DNA of 64,000 nt. Origin: Yponomeuta sedellus. Its lineage: Eukaryota; Arthropoda; Insecta; Lepidoptera; Yponomeutidae. The stretch is from the NCBI GenBank assembly GCA_934045075.1, contig OW203724.1, positions 6,931,473 through 6,995,472 of the forward strand. The letters are read 5' to 3'. A program made the translations under genes and the position numbers. The notes beneath the pieces were generated by a model. It did not search any database, was not told where the DNA came from, and was given only the letters and a program-made list of their open reading frames with translations. Positions 34,958-44,642 of the stretch are shown here, in pieces (position 1 is the stretch's first letter; every line of letters starts with the position of its first letter).

Positions 34958-35371
34958 TATATTTCATTACAAGTGCGGAAAGGCTGTCATTGCAAAGAGT
35001 TCCGACAAATGTCTACCCGAGCCGAGGCGCAGCCGAAGGCAGTCGGAACAAGTGGCAATGCCGGTTCCGCAAGTGTACTGAACGTCTATTTTTAATACAG
35101 TTGCGAAACAATGAATCAATTTATTAAAAAAAAATATTTGGAAAATGGCGCCAACCGTAAAAGAATATAAGCAGAGATTTTTTTTCTTCACCCATTCTGG
35201 TAGGCAAAGGGAACTATGCCCATAGCCGTCTTCAGTAGAATTTTTTTATTGATATGAAATGAAAATGAAATGAAAAAAAACCTATTAATAAAGTAATGAA
35301 ACATACGTATTTGCATGAATAATAAAAACTTCTATGATTTTTTTTAGTATAAACTTCATGGTTGGTTTTTT
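34958..35371. repeat. Repeat unit copy 2, left part
   Basis: Matches 33485-33950 (TTCATTACAAGTGCGGAAAG ... CTTCTATGATTTTTTTTAGT). It stops at the DIRS left terminus and resumes at 40245 (TTTTGACAGTTGGGAAAGAG). It stops again at 40326 and resumes at 42229 (GCCCACATCCCGCACGCCAT). Confidence 0.7.
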
Positions 35372-35419
35372 ATAATTTAAGATTTTTTCCTAAAATAAAA
35401 ATGTCTTATTATGTAGCTT

Positions 35420-35575
35420 AACTTATTTGAAACCTAACAAATGAGATAGGCAGCGCCCTCTTGAGGCGGTTGTGTGCATTAATTGACTCGCCCGAACTCG
35501 ATTCCGGTCATGCCACCTGCAGTGGTGGGGCGCGTTTGACAAGTTACGTCGAGGCGCGCGCCGACCAGCTTGCTT
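35420..35575. repeat. DIRS inverted terminal repeat, low-coordinate copy
   Basis: 156 bases starting AACTTATTTGAAACCTAACA and ending near GACCAGCTTGCTT, inverted relative to 40081-40236 with few differences. Inverted (not direct) terminal repeats distinguish DIRS from LTR elements. Confidence 0.9.
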
Positions 35576-35609
35576 CAGTGGCTCTCATTCGCCATGCAAG
35601 AGTTGAATA

Positions 35610-35710
35610 GGTTTCAAATAAGTTAAGCTACATAATATGACATTTTTATTTTAGGAAAAAAATCTTATATTATGGTAGCGTATAACTTATTTGAAACCTA
35701 ACAAATGAGA
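35610..35710. repeat. DIRS internal complementary region (ICR)
   Basis: The first half (GGTTTCAAATAAGTTAAGCT ... GGAAAAAAATCTTATATTAT) is the reverse complement of the low-coordinate terminus 35372-35434. The second half (TAGCGTATAACTTATTTGAA ...) is the reverse complement of the high-coordinate terminus 40214-40244. An ICR that spells the joined termini is the proposed template for circularising DIRS cDNA. It sits between the recombinase and the 3' ITR, as in DIRS1. Confidence 0.85.
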
Positions 35711-35916
35711 GTTGTTTATTATCGCATGGTGGCATTTAAAACGCCAAATGTGAAATTCTGATAGGAAGGACTACAGAAATTGACAGAAAACTCCGGGAAT
35801 CAATCAAAAATACAATCTTTTATTGTCACACAAAGAATTGTAACAAACTGTTGGTAATACTCATGCAAGAAAAACAAAATAGCTACACTAACAGGGTAGA
35901 AACCAACTTTAGTAGT

Positions 35917-36890
35917 CTAAGTAACAGGTTCAAAGTTTAAAGCTAAAAGTGGGGTCTCTCTATTAGGAGGTCGCTCTAATGGGCACCTGTAGTATGTCAT
36001 TAAAGTATTCGAATGCAACCAGTTTCCCCTTGCTAAGATTTCTTCAATAGGGAATCGTTCTACCCAGTTTAAGGAGGCATCAGCCGATCTTATAGATCCA
36101 GGTGAGTCTTGGATACCGGCTTCATTTAGAAAAGTCTCGATCCACCCTCCGATTATTGTTCGGCTAGCAAATTTCGGAGCAGCCCGTGTTGTAATAAAAA
36201 GACTATCAATACCACCAACTGAACTTCGACGTTCTGATGAAATTTCTAGAAGTCTATTTATCCAGAAAACTGGATCAAGTTTCCTATTGCTACCGGAATT
36301 AAGTTTCCAGCCTGATTGACGGTAATTAATTGTATCAGTTTTTGAGCCATAAAGGGGCCACAAGGTTATGGAATCACTAGTTCTAATAAAATTATCTTCA
36401 GAAATTGAGATCATGCACTCGCCTTCCAGAAGCAGGTAGCAAAATAATAGCGCAGCGTCTTGATACTTCGAAAAGGTTATCAACGGCTAAATCTGATTTT
36501 AGCAACCAGTCTACTACGGTTTGGGGATTCCAGATAGGAGGTTTGGGCTTAGATTTATGAGCGGATTTATTTGCAATACCTCTTAATGTGTGACGGACTA
36601 AAACATGGGAACCGATTTTAGTCTCTGACACTGGGTCGCAAAAAGATGAGACTACCGATTTGTGTACTAAAATGGTCCTGTAACTTAATCCTACCGACTC
36701 GTCTAAGTGAATCAGATATCTTGATAGTTCATCACCCCCTGGGTTTTTAATATCAATATTCGACTCATGACACCATTGAAGCCATCGAGACCAGGCTTGT
36801 TTATATGTTTTGAGCGTAGAAGGACGCCAACTTGATACAATAAGTTCCCTCTGTGACGGAGACCAGTCTTTTAAAAGCTCATCCCACCCC
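35917..36890 (-). pseudogene. DIRS tyrosine recombinase, frameshifted
   Basis: The N-terminal core-binding part (SWRPSTLKTYKQAWSRWLQW) lies in one frame to about 36400. The catalytic part continues in another (36483-35917). The first catalytic arginine is in LLPASGRRVHDL. The C-terminal box has GSIRSADAS and ARGNWLHSNTLMTYYRCPL, giving the second Arg, a His and the nucleophile Tyr in the usual order. This enzyme would join circular cDNA to target DNA. The frameshift near 36400-36480 breaks it, so the protein is not made intact. Confidence 0.8.
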
Positions 36891-38735
36891 GACATCTCCA
36901 AGCCTCCAAGACCAGTTTTTCTACTTGATGAGGCGACATTCCTGTTCTCGTGTCTATCAGGACCTCTTTCAAGTTCCAAACTGTGAACGGTGGGGCTAAG
37001 GCTCGCTTCTTGAGGTCCGCCCTCCAAAATACATTGTTCCATCTCGGGCAAATCACGATGAATGTCCCTTGAGCGTGATTTAACGATGCCAGAACTCTGC
37101 TCATTAGGCACGGGGGAGGAAACACCCAGGCTAGATCGAACTTCCAGACTTGACTGAAAGCGTCGTGGGATGTCGCTTGTGTATCCCGGATGTCCAACGT
37201 CATGTACAGGGGGACTACATGAGCGCGAGCTAACGCGAAGAGATCTACACTGGGGATTCCCCATCTGCTGAAGATTGTCTGACAGGCTTGAGGTAAGAGG
37301 TGCCATTCTGTCAACGATTTCCCTCGTGATAGGCTGTTCGCAATACTGTTCAGAGGTCCTGGTATGTAGCTGGTGACTATGTGAATGTTGTTCTCCATTA
37401 TAAATTGTTCTGGTTAAGGTCATTAGAATTTGAGATCGGGTTCCACCCTGGTTCCGTAGATAAGCTAGGGCGGTTCTGTTGTCGCTTTGAATGAGAATCG
37501 ACTCGTTTTCCATATGGCGGTTGAAGATGATCATCCGAAGAGCTTGATAAATTGCTATCAATTCCTTCGTGTTCGCGTGTAGTTGCTTCTCTTCTTGTGA
37601 CCAAACGCCTTGAATGTGCTGTCCATTCACGTAAGCTCCCCATCCGGCGCCCAATGCATAAAGTGAGACACGTTACGATAAATTGAGATATCACGATAAA
37701 GTGAGAGATTGGAGCGAACCAAATTTTGCTCGGTATATGCAAATGATTTTTCCACTATCTTAGGTCTTCTAAGTCCAAGAGTGACGGGAAGAGAGGTACT
37801 GATAATTTCCTTGCGGTGTTCAGGCAATCTTGAAGATGGCAAAAGTTCAGTCTGCCAAAGGGGACCGTGAAATTGGCGAAGCCGACGGTTCTTTGCAAGT
37901 CTATTAAAGTCCATACTTTGTAATCTAGCATCTTTGCTATCCTCTGCCCTATTGCGACTATTTTGGAGTCCGGAAGAGATTTTAGGTTCGCAGTGGTGTC
38001 CTACCGAATTCCGAGGAAGTCTATAACTTGAGATGGAGTCTGCGACGACTTTTCTTTGTTTATTACCCAATCGAGGTCGGAGAGTAGGTTGGTCGCTATT
38101 GCGAGATGTGTCAGAAGAGTCTAAGGACACTGATCTGCCAAGAGGAAGTCGTCCAGATAGACGACTACTCGTACGTTTTTGTCTTTGAGCTTTTGGACTA
38201 TCCAATTCGACAGTGTAGCGAACGTCTTTGGCGCGCTTGCCAGGCCAAATGGGAGACATGTCATTTGAAGTAGGTACCTGGCCGTCTTGTTGGGCTAACC
38301 TCAGGTAGCGTCGGTGGCTCTCCGATATGGGAACGTGGAAATAGGCTTTGTGGAGGCCCAGCTTCATCATCCAGTCGCCTGGTTGCAGGAAACGAGGAAC
38401 AGTCTGCAGGTTGATAAGTCGAAATTTTGCGGGGTCTAAATACAAGTTCAGTGCCTTGAGGTTCAGAATTGGCCTGAGAGATCCGTCTGCTTTCTGTACT
38501 GGAAACAAGTGAGACAGGAATCCTGAGTTGTTTGGTGCTATTTCTTATATCTGTTGTTGTTTCATCGCTTGAATCTCGGCAGACATTGCGGTAGACAGTT
38601 TTGGACAGTGAGATACCGCGTTTGTACGAGTGAGAGGTGGTTTGGATACGAAGGGAATTCGGTAGCCTTTGATGATCATCAAAATGTGCTGAGGCTCCTC
38701 AGCACATTTTATAGATCATGAGAGAAGATCAGAGC
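36871..38735 (-). pseudogene. DIRS reverse transcriptase and RNase H, multiply frameshifted
   Basis: Starting near 38508, FPVQKADGSLRPILNLKALN marks the RT fingers, followed by MMKLGLHKAYFHVPI, where the first catalytic Asp of motif A (normally KLDL) is Gly. The frame then shifts: [18 protein letters not shown] and the catalytic [10 protein letters not shown] lie in another frame at about 38250-38130, followed by a stop. Later blocks shift again. RNase H (GWGAYVNGQHIQGVWSQEE, QSDNRTALAYL) is at about 37650-37450, and the DIRS connection domain (SVDLFALARAHVVPLY, FDLAWVFPPP) at 37250-37080. A 14-bp perfect hairpin (AAAATGTGCTGAGG) lies at 38681-38710 upstream of the RT. Confidence 0.8.
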
Positions 38736-38797
38736 CCATTTCCTGCCATATATGATGGTAAAAGCGCAACTGGCCTGCCTGGAAGCCCGCGGGATAG

Positions 38798-39973
38798 TCA
38801 TTGTCTTCGACGGATCTGCTCCTCATTTGGGCGCCTCGAAGATTTGTTCTTGGCGACAGCGTAGGGACGCTTGCCCGCAATCGATTTGCCTTTACCAGCG
38901 GCAGGAGTCGGATGGTACTTGGGCGGTGGAGAGTAGGCACAAAAATTCACCGCAGGGTCAGAAAACCGCTTTGGTATGACCTGGCTACCTTCAGCAGATA
39001 GATGCGGCCGCTTAAACACCTTTAACTCTCCACCCATCTTTGTATCAGTTTTACTGAATTCCCGAGACAGGAATAAGTGTTCGCAGCTAGGTGGAATGCG
39101 CTTTAGGGCCGCCTTATGGTATTTGTCCTTTACACCCGATAGAACGAGATCTCGACGCTGTTCAATTATACTGGCACGATGGCCGCAATTAACTTGCATA
39201 ATATCTTTGGATATTTCTTTAAATTTACAATCTTTGGCAAAAAGTTCCTGAACTTTAGCATGCAGTGAGGCGGGCGTCTTTGTTTCTTTATGGGAGCTCC
39301 ACGTTAGCAAAGTTTTCAGGATTTCCTGCAAGGCTTCTCTTTGAGCCAACAACATGCTCGTTAGAGCACCGAACGTTTGATCTAGCGAGCGCAAAAAGTA
39401 TGGCTTATTTTCAAATGGAAGTAGTTCGTCGTTAAGATTCAGATGCGTAAAAGCAGGGGTAGACAGGTATTTCTTTTGTGCATCGGCATACCGCACGTTT
39501 GACCACTCGGAATTATCAAAGTGCTGAAGGTTTTTTATATATTTGAGCTTTGAATCTGATGTGCGTTTCATATTATCCGCTATGACTGTATTTGGTGCCT
39601 CCCAATCAAAAGACGGTGGAGCAGGTTCAATAAGGGCCGACGAGATCGACATTATGTCACTTTCCCTCCAGTTTTGGGTGTCGGGGACATTATCAAATTG
39701 AGGGAGTTCCGCATAGTTTCTAGTCAAGATATATTTCAAATCACTGACCTGTTTTTGCAAGTAATCAAACCTTGCATCCGGTATACCAGCACCGCGATCC
39801 ACACGGGTCCTTTTCGGTGATGAAAGATAGGTGTGCTCGACATCAGCCTCGTCGTCGTCACTGCTGTAGACACGACGTGGACGCTTGTAGTTTATTCTTC
39901 TTGTATTTGTTCCACTCGGTCCCGCTACCGCCTTTGGCGAGTCTCCAACAATATTTTCCGACATAATTTGCAC
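38798..39973 (-). CDS. DIRS gag-like ORF1
   Basis: 391 codons from an ATG at 39973, uninterrupted. The N-terminus is acidic/basic mixed with a nuclear-localisation-like KRPRRVYSSDDDEAD. The middle is helical (FDYLQKQVSDLKYILTRNY, SLDQTFGALTSMLLAQREAL). The C-terminus is basic (KGKSIAGKRPYAVAKNKSSR). There is no CCHC knuckle, as is usual for DIRS ORF1. It probably packages the RNA. It is the only intact frame in an otherwise broken element. The start is taken as the first in-frame ATG, about 110 bases inside the 5' ITR. Confidence 0.75.
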   Translation of the reverse strand: MQIMSENIVGDSPKAVAGPSGTNTRRINYKRPRRVYSSDDDEADVEHTYLSSPKRTRVDRGAGIPDARFDYLQKQVSDLKYILTRNYAELPQFDNVPDTQNWRESDIMSISSALIEPAPPSFDWEAPNTVIADNMKRTSDSKLKYIKNLQHFDNSEWSNVRYADAQKKYLSTPAFTHLNLNDELLPFENKPYFLRSLDQTFGALTSMLLAQREALQEILKTLLTWSSHKETKTPASLHAKVQELFAKDCKFKEISKDIMQVNCGHRASIIEQRRDLVLSGVKDKYHKAALKRIPPSCEHLFLSREFSKTDTKMGGELKVFKRPHLSAEGSQVIPKRFSDPAVNFCAYSPPPKYHPTPAAGKGKSIAGKRPYAVAKNKSSRRPNEEQIRRRQ

Positions 39974-40080
39974 GCCCGATTATATATTTTTTTTTATAAA
40001 TCACTTTTAAATAAAATATCGAACGACAACGTCGTTTTTTTAGCACACAACCTCTCGGAACGAGGTACAACCGCCAACTA

Positions 40081-40236
40081 AAGCAAGCAGGTCGGCGCGC
40101 GCCTGGACGTAACTTGTCAAACGCGCCCCACCACTGCAGGTGGCATGACCGGAATCGAGTTCGGGCGAGTCAATTAATGCACACAACCGCCTCAAGAGGG
40201 CGCTGTCTATCTCATTTGTTAGGTTTCAAATAAGTT
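40081..40236. repeat. DIRS inverted terminal repeat, high-coordinate copy
   Basis: Reverse complement of 35420-35575 (AAGCAAGCAGGTCGGCGCGC ... GTTTCAAATAAGTT). On the element's own strand this is the 5' ITR and is expected to hold its promoter. Confidence 0.9.
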
Positions 40237-40470
40237 ATACGCTATCTTAATAGACATTATTTTGACAGTTGGGAAAGAGAACGCACGAGTACGGGAAAGG
40301 TAAAAAAAAGGACGAGTGTCTTATAGCCTCAGAACACAAAAATAAGGAGAAGTGCTCTAAGGGCGTAGCACTGTCGCTCAACGATAGCCCAGTTGGGCTA
40401 ACCTCTGCGAAACTTTAAAATATGGCCGTCAATCGCTTCGCGCCAGTCATCGTAGTAACATCTGAGAAAA

Positions 40471-41310
40471 ATGCCTAATTTCGCAGTGATTACCTGCAGA
40501 AATCGCTGTGATACATGCTATTCAAAAACAGTGGAGTGTCTTTTCACCGGTAAGCCTATTTTACTCACTATATTCGTCTTATAAACTAAGAAAAATCATA
40601 ATTAGAATAATTTTATGTGCAATGTGCATCCCATTACTAAGAACATAAAAGAGACGTATTTATTACATTGGATTTACTCCACTGCTGTTTTTATATAGGA
40701 TTTTCGCGGAGGTTTTCTAACTAGGATAAGCCAGCCCGCAGTGAACCGTCACGCAGAATTGATCATTGGTTCGGTGCGATGTTTCGAGGTACGGCCGCAT
40801 ATATTTGCCGTGAAATGTCAAATTCACCTATTTAGGTGTCAGCTGGAGACATAGTGATGGGGTAGTTCCTTTCTTTTCAGACTGATTAAGTATCGATATT
40901 ATTGAGGCATTTATAAACGTTCGTCCAAAATTACTAGAACCAATTATTGTAAGACTAGGTATCTATTGCCCGCGACTCCGCCTGCGTAGACTTCAGCTTG
41001 CGATGCTAAGGAAGCTTTTATTTTAGTGGAAGGATTTTGTATTAATAAAAACAGGCCTAACCTTCGATCATTTATTTCAAAGAGTTTCTAATAAAGATAA
41101 AGAAAAATACGAAAGAAAAATGGATCGAAACACAGAGAGGGTATAAATGGTTTCCTCTCAAAAAGTACCATTTGCTCCATCCATTTTACAGAGAAGTGTT
41201 TCCAGATGCTAAAGAAGGGAAAAAAATATTTCCGTGGGCATTTCCTACTTTGAAAATACCAGTTATAACGAGTTCCACAAAGGTTGAGGTACCAGTATAT
41301 TTAAAATCAC
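40471..41310 (+). pseudogene. THAP-domain fragment, two exons, broken
   Basis: Exon 1 (40471-40549) reads MPNFAVITCRNRCDTCYSKT and ends at a good donor, ACCG|GTAAG. Exon 2 probably starts at 41055 after AACAG and gives LTFDHLFQRVSNKDKEKYER, ending at a stop near 41127. In another frame downstream lie STICSIHFTEKCFQ (the CxxH box) and AFPTLKIP (the AVPTF-like box). So all landmarks of a THAP zinc-binding module are present but split by at least one frameshift, and one of the N-terminal cysteines is missing. It cannot fold as a normal THAP domain. Confidence 0.65.
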
Positions 41311-41754
41311 GATAAAATTTACATGGTTTAGAATATTGAAATATCATCACTTTATTCTAAATCTTCATTCCAGATGGACGACGCATAACTCTCCAAAAGT
41401 AAGTGTTTCTAAAGAAACAAATCAGGTGATGTGGTTGTGGTACTAAATCATATTCTTATATACTTAATTTTTTATGATTATGATAAATGAAATTCGATTA
41501 ATGAAAAACCAGTTAAATAATGTATTTTCAATATTTTAATAATTTATTTACCATTTTAGATCCGACAACGACAAGATCTCGAATAGAGACCACAATATGA
41601 TATCGGTACTTGCCGATATGTCATATCGGCAAGTGCAGCGTCGGACGACATATAAACATTTTTAACTTACCGTATTAGTAGACAGTATAATGGGCATAAT
41701 CATCATCAAAATAATCAAATTCTATATTAATAGAAAGCCAAGTTTGCGTCTTTA

Positions 41755-42051
41755 TCATATACTGAAGCCACAAATACTGTCAATAAGACACGTACTTAAT
41801 ACATATTTATATTTCACGGGACAGTAAATTAAAATAGGATTATTTGTTTTAATAATATTGTTTTTGTAAATTTGACATGTTCTGTTTTTTTGTATCACCC
41901 CTACACGAAGTATACTGTTTATAAATGAAAAAACCTCTCGTCGGATAATTTTATCGATAAATGTATTATTTGATACAAGTGTTCCATCCCTAAGGAGTTC
42001 ACCGTCGCTGTTGTTTACGTGTAGGAGAGTATTCATACAATTGTTTTTCAT
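41755..42051 (-). other. Unassigned 98-codon open frame inside the THAP element
   Basis: Lies near the right end of the TIR element on the opposite strand to the THAP fragment. No domain recognised; probably fortuitous in AT-rich DNA. Confidence 0.2.
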
Positions 42052-42535
42052 AGTGTGCGAACCAATTAAAAGATTAGAACGCTAGTAGATGACTGGACAG
42101 ACGTGTGCGTGAACCTAATATTTACAATACTGTGCATGTAATGAAAACGCACACATATTCAAAAGTGGCGACAGCGGTACCGGACTTATTTCGCGGCTAG
42201 ATTATCTCCTTCTTTCTATGATCTGAGGTTATAGCCCACATCCCGCACGCCATACGTCCCTGCAATACGCCACTTTTTGAGCAACTGTATTAAAAAGATA
42301 TGTTTTTTCCGTTGGTGGCCCAAGTTAGCACCACCTAACACCCCATGATCTCGTTTGCTTATTTTTTTTGTAAAAAAAGACAGGTTTGTTCAATGCACGG
42401 TTCCGCTAATATACAGATTGTAAAAAATCTTTGGCATGTAGTTTTAGAAAAGGTTTTCGGCATTGTGATAACGCCTCTTAAACAAAACCTAATAAGGAAA
42501 AATATCACGAATCAGTAACTTAAAACATTACTTAC

Positions 42536-42612
42536 GCATGGTAGGTGCTCCCATGCGATTTATTGCATTTTTTCGAGAAGTTTTTACACCATCGCACCAC
42601 ACAAGACGGCAT
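42536..42612 (-). CDS. First coding exon of a THAP-domain protein
   Basis: On the minus strand an ATG at 42612 opens MPSCVVRWCKNFSKKCNKSH followed by GSTYH and a strong donor (CATGC|GTAAGT). This is the standard start of a THAP domain: MPSC, C-x4-C (residues 4 and 9), then the residues before the FxxFP strand. THAP proteins bind DNA through a C2CH zinc module; some are host genes, some are transposases. Exon 2, which must carry the CxxH box, was not found between 42.53 kb and the THAP transposon, so it lies beyond the inserted elements or is lost. The exon points away from the Dpy-30 gene, about 1.15 kb apart. It could also be a remnant of a second THAP transposon. Confidence 0.6.
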
Positions 42613-42926
42613 TTCTTGAAATTTTCTTTTGTGTCAAAAACAACACTTACTGGCACTGCTGCCCGGAGCGTAATGAATGGCGGCAGAGTGAGTAGAGTGA
42701 CCGACTTGGTGTATCTGTGTGAGATAGTTCGTATATGCACACGAAAGTATAGGACTAGGGGTGCTTCACACCCTTTCAATGCGAGATGGCATCCGTCTTT
42801 TTCGTGATCTGTGCTATTATCGCGCACCACAGAACAAATCGCACCATCTTCAATTTGGTCTGTGCAATATGCAATATGATTAGACGTTTGCTTATTTGTT
42901 CAGCCTTTTTATTACCTACCTACGTA

Positions 42927-43046
42927 GCATTTCACTCTGTCGAGTGAAGCATTTAGGCAACTCCAAAGTGTAAAAAAATGTGTGCATTTGACAGCCGGAG
43001 TTGCTTAAAAAAAGTAAAAATCGACGTCACTCAACTCAGTAAATGC
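42927..43046. mobile_element. MITE of about 120 bp, 'GCATTTCACTCTGTCGAG' family
   Basis: The left end GCATTTCACTCTGTCGAGTG and right end CACTCAACTCAGTAAATGC form an imperfect TIR. A copy in opposite orientation lies at 62880-62995 (CACTGAGTTGAGTGAAGTTG ... TACAGTGGAATG). Both contain an internal CATTTGACAGC. Confidence 0.65.
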
Positions 43047-43759
43047 TTACATAATAATGCCCGTAAAGGTTAACGTCTCAAAATTTATCCAAAATGAACG
43101 AATTATTTTATCCCCAAATTACGGATGTTTTACATCCGTGCCCCAAATGTGATTTCTTTATTCTAGTGATAATTTGTGAGTTAGTGACGTGTACCGATTA
43201 CAGTTTTTAGCACCGGTATTTTCCAAATATATAAACAAACCAATTACACATAAATTACATTTTTTTTTAATGTTTTAATGAGTGTTTTGATATTTATGAA
43301 AAGTAACGAAAATGCAATCAGAAAATAAAGCATAATAATATGTCTGTAATGTCATTAAGTCTTAGTCATCACATCACTCTAAAAAGTTTGCTCAACCTAG
43401 TAATACTGAAATTGTCGTCACAGGCCTTTTTGAACGTATTATTGCTTCGAAAGGAAATTTTATACCTCTTAACCATCGGCAGCACCCCAGAAATTACCCT
43501 ACAAAAAGTTATCGATTACTTTTTGAAATAACCGATTATCAACTTAATAAAAAAAATCGTTTTTATAAACTGTTTCACATCACTATGGTGAAGAATGGTT
43601 TGACCACAGACTAAGTAGGAGATAGATGGGTGGGTTTGACGTTTGTTGCATATTTCTTTATAGTCTGTGATTTTTTCTTAGCTTGTTAATTCTGGTTACA
43701 AAAACTAAAATTGTAATACGAATTAACTACGAGTTTTGATGGTAAAAATCTAAAGATCC
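43047..43759. other. 5' flank of the Dpy-30 gene
   Basis: AT-rich. Probably the shared intergenic region between the divergent THAP exon (minus) and Dpy-30 (plus). No core promoter motif can be called with confidence. Confidence 0.35.
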
Positions 43760-44188
43760 ATGTCAGGAGCTACTCCGAACCCATTATCTCATCTTCAGCT
43801 AGTAGAAGCGCGTCTCAAAGACGAGGGTCCAGCGTCTAAAATACCGGATTCAGCTAAGGTTACACTCAGATTTTTTCGCATTGTTTCCACGTCTAGTTTA
43901 CATTTACCGGTTTTAACTGCAAGACGTTATCTCTTGCAGAGAGTAATTACAATGGAGAAGGAACACGACAGCGCCGCTCGAAAAACTCGGATCGATTTGA
44001 ACGCATTACCCACTCGGCAGTACCTAGATCAGACTGTTGTACCGATATTATTACAAGGACTGTCAGCGTTAGCCAAGGAAAGACCTCCGGACCCAATCAA
44101 CTACTTAGCTGCATATTTATTGAAGAACAAGAATACTTTTGATAGCTCTAATACAAGTAATCCTAATGTAGGACAACCTCAGCCATAA
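43760..44188 (+). CDS. Dpy-30: Dpy-30 homolog (COMPASS/MLL core subunit), probably two exons
   Basis: The C-terminal half carries the Dpy-30 dimerisation motif almost unchanged: [20 protein letters not shown], then [20 protein letters not shown]. Dpy-30 dimers bind Ash2L in H3K4 methyltransferase complexes in the nucleus. The open frame spans 142 codons, but 43859-43939 looks like an 81-base intron with donor AAG|GTTAC and acceptor CTCTTGCAG. Removing it keeps the frame (81 = 27 x 3) and joins PDSAK to [10 protein letters not shown], which aligns with ERIVENEKIN of vertebrate Dpy-30. The product would be about 115 aa (exons 43760-43858 and 43940-44188). If retained, it adds 27 aa. The 3' signal AATAAA is at 44637-44642. 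Confidence 0.9.
   Translation: MSGATPNPLSHLQLVEARLKDEGPASKIPDSAKVTLRFFRIVSTSSLHLPVLTARRYLLQRVITMEKEHDSAARKTRIDLNALPTRQYLDQTVVPILLQGLSALAKERPPDPINYLAAYLLKNKNTFDSSNTSNPNVGQPQP
43859..43939 (+). other. Probable 81-base in-frame intron of Dpy-30
   Basis: GT at 43859, a pyrimidine-rich TTATCTCTTGCAG end at 43927-43939, no in-frame stop and a length divisible by three. The encoded peptide ([20 protein letters not shown] ...) has no counterpart in Dpy-30 proteins known to me, which favours splicing. The donor is weak (GTTACA). Confidence 0.65.
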
Positions 44189-44642
44189 ACAGTTTCTGTG
44201 TACTGTAAGATTACATTAATATTTAATATGTGAAGCCTTAAATAAGTATGTTAATGCTCAGCATAATAGTTTTAGGTAATTCTGGAAATCTATAAGTTAG
44301 CAACGCAAATCCAAAACAGAGCTAAGGTAGGTTGTAAATTATAATTTTGATGAAAAATTGTATGCAAAGCTTCTCACTCTACTGAAAATCTACATTTTGT
44401 TCACAAAATAACCAAATTGAGCAATGAAAGTTGCACAGTGAAACCTTAATAATAGTCTCTTTTGTATCTCTACAATGTTGGTATTGGGATATATTTGTGT
44501 ACATTTTAATGTAAAGGTTTTAATTTAACCGTTTTTAAAGGTAACTGTTACTGGCCAATTTCCTATAACAATTGTTTTTAATTCAAAATGTCTAGCCTTT
44601 ACAATTTGTTACATTGCTTACTTTCCCAAGTTTCTTAATAAA

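Larger units (their letters stand above)
35372..40244 (-). mobile_element. DIRS-type tyrosine-recombinase retrotransposon, degenerate
   Basis: About 4.87 kb, read on the minus strand: 5' inverted terminal repeat, gag-like ORF, reverse transcriptase/RNase H, tyrosine recombinase, internal complementary region (ICR), 3' inverted terminal repeat. This is the DIRS1 layout; DIRS elements integrate through a YR and leave no target duplication. The termini were placed by comparing the ICR, which contains both outer ends joined together, with the flanks, and by comparison with the unoccupied repeat copy near 33955-33985. Several frameshifts and an altered RT residue show it is dead, although the gag-like frame is intact. 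Confidence 0.85.
40327..42228 (+). mobile_element. TIR transposon carrying a THAP domain, decayed (P- or Kolobok-like)
   Basis: The left end CCTCAGAACACAAAAATAAG and the reverse complement of the right end CCTCAGATCATAGAAAGAAG form a 24-bp TIR with about 5 mismatches. TTATAG is duplicated on both sides (40321-40326, 42229-42234) and the shared string extends to TTATAGCC. The host repeat is continuous across it when the first copy is used as the empty site. Inside is a two-exon THAP domain near the left end (next entry). THAP is the DNA-binding domain of P-element transposases and also occurs in some Kolobok elements; no catalytic domain remains. A 13-bp palindrome (ACTTGCCGATATG) lies at 41608-41634. 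Confidence 0.65.

Noticed and set aside
33485..35371. LTR element with 33485 and 34958 repeats as LTRs
   Set aside because: The homologous stretches continue into matching sequence beyond the supposed LTR end (40245 onward), there is no primer-binding site or polypurine tract, and the interior has no gag-pol.
42528..42830. 100-codon minus frame from an upstream ATG covering the THAP exon
   Set aside because: It reads a different frame from the THAP sequence; the ATG at 42612 gives the recognised domain start.
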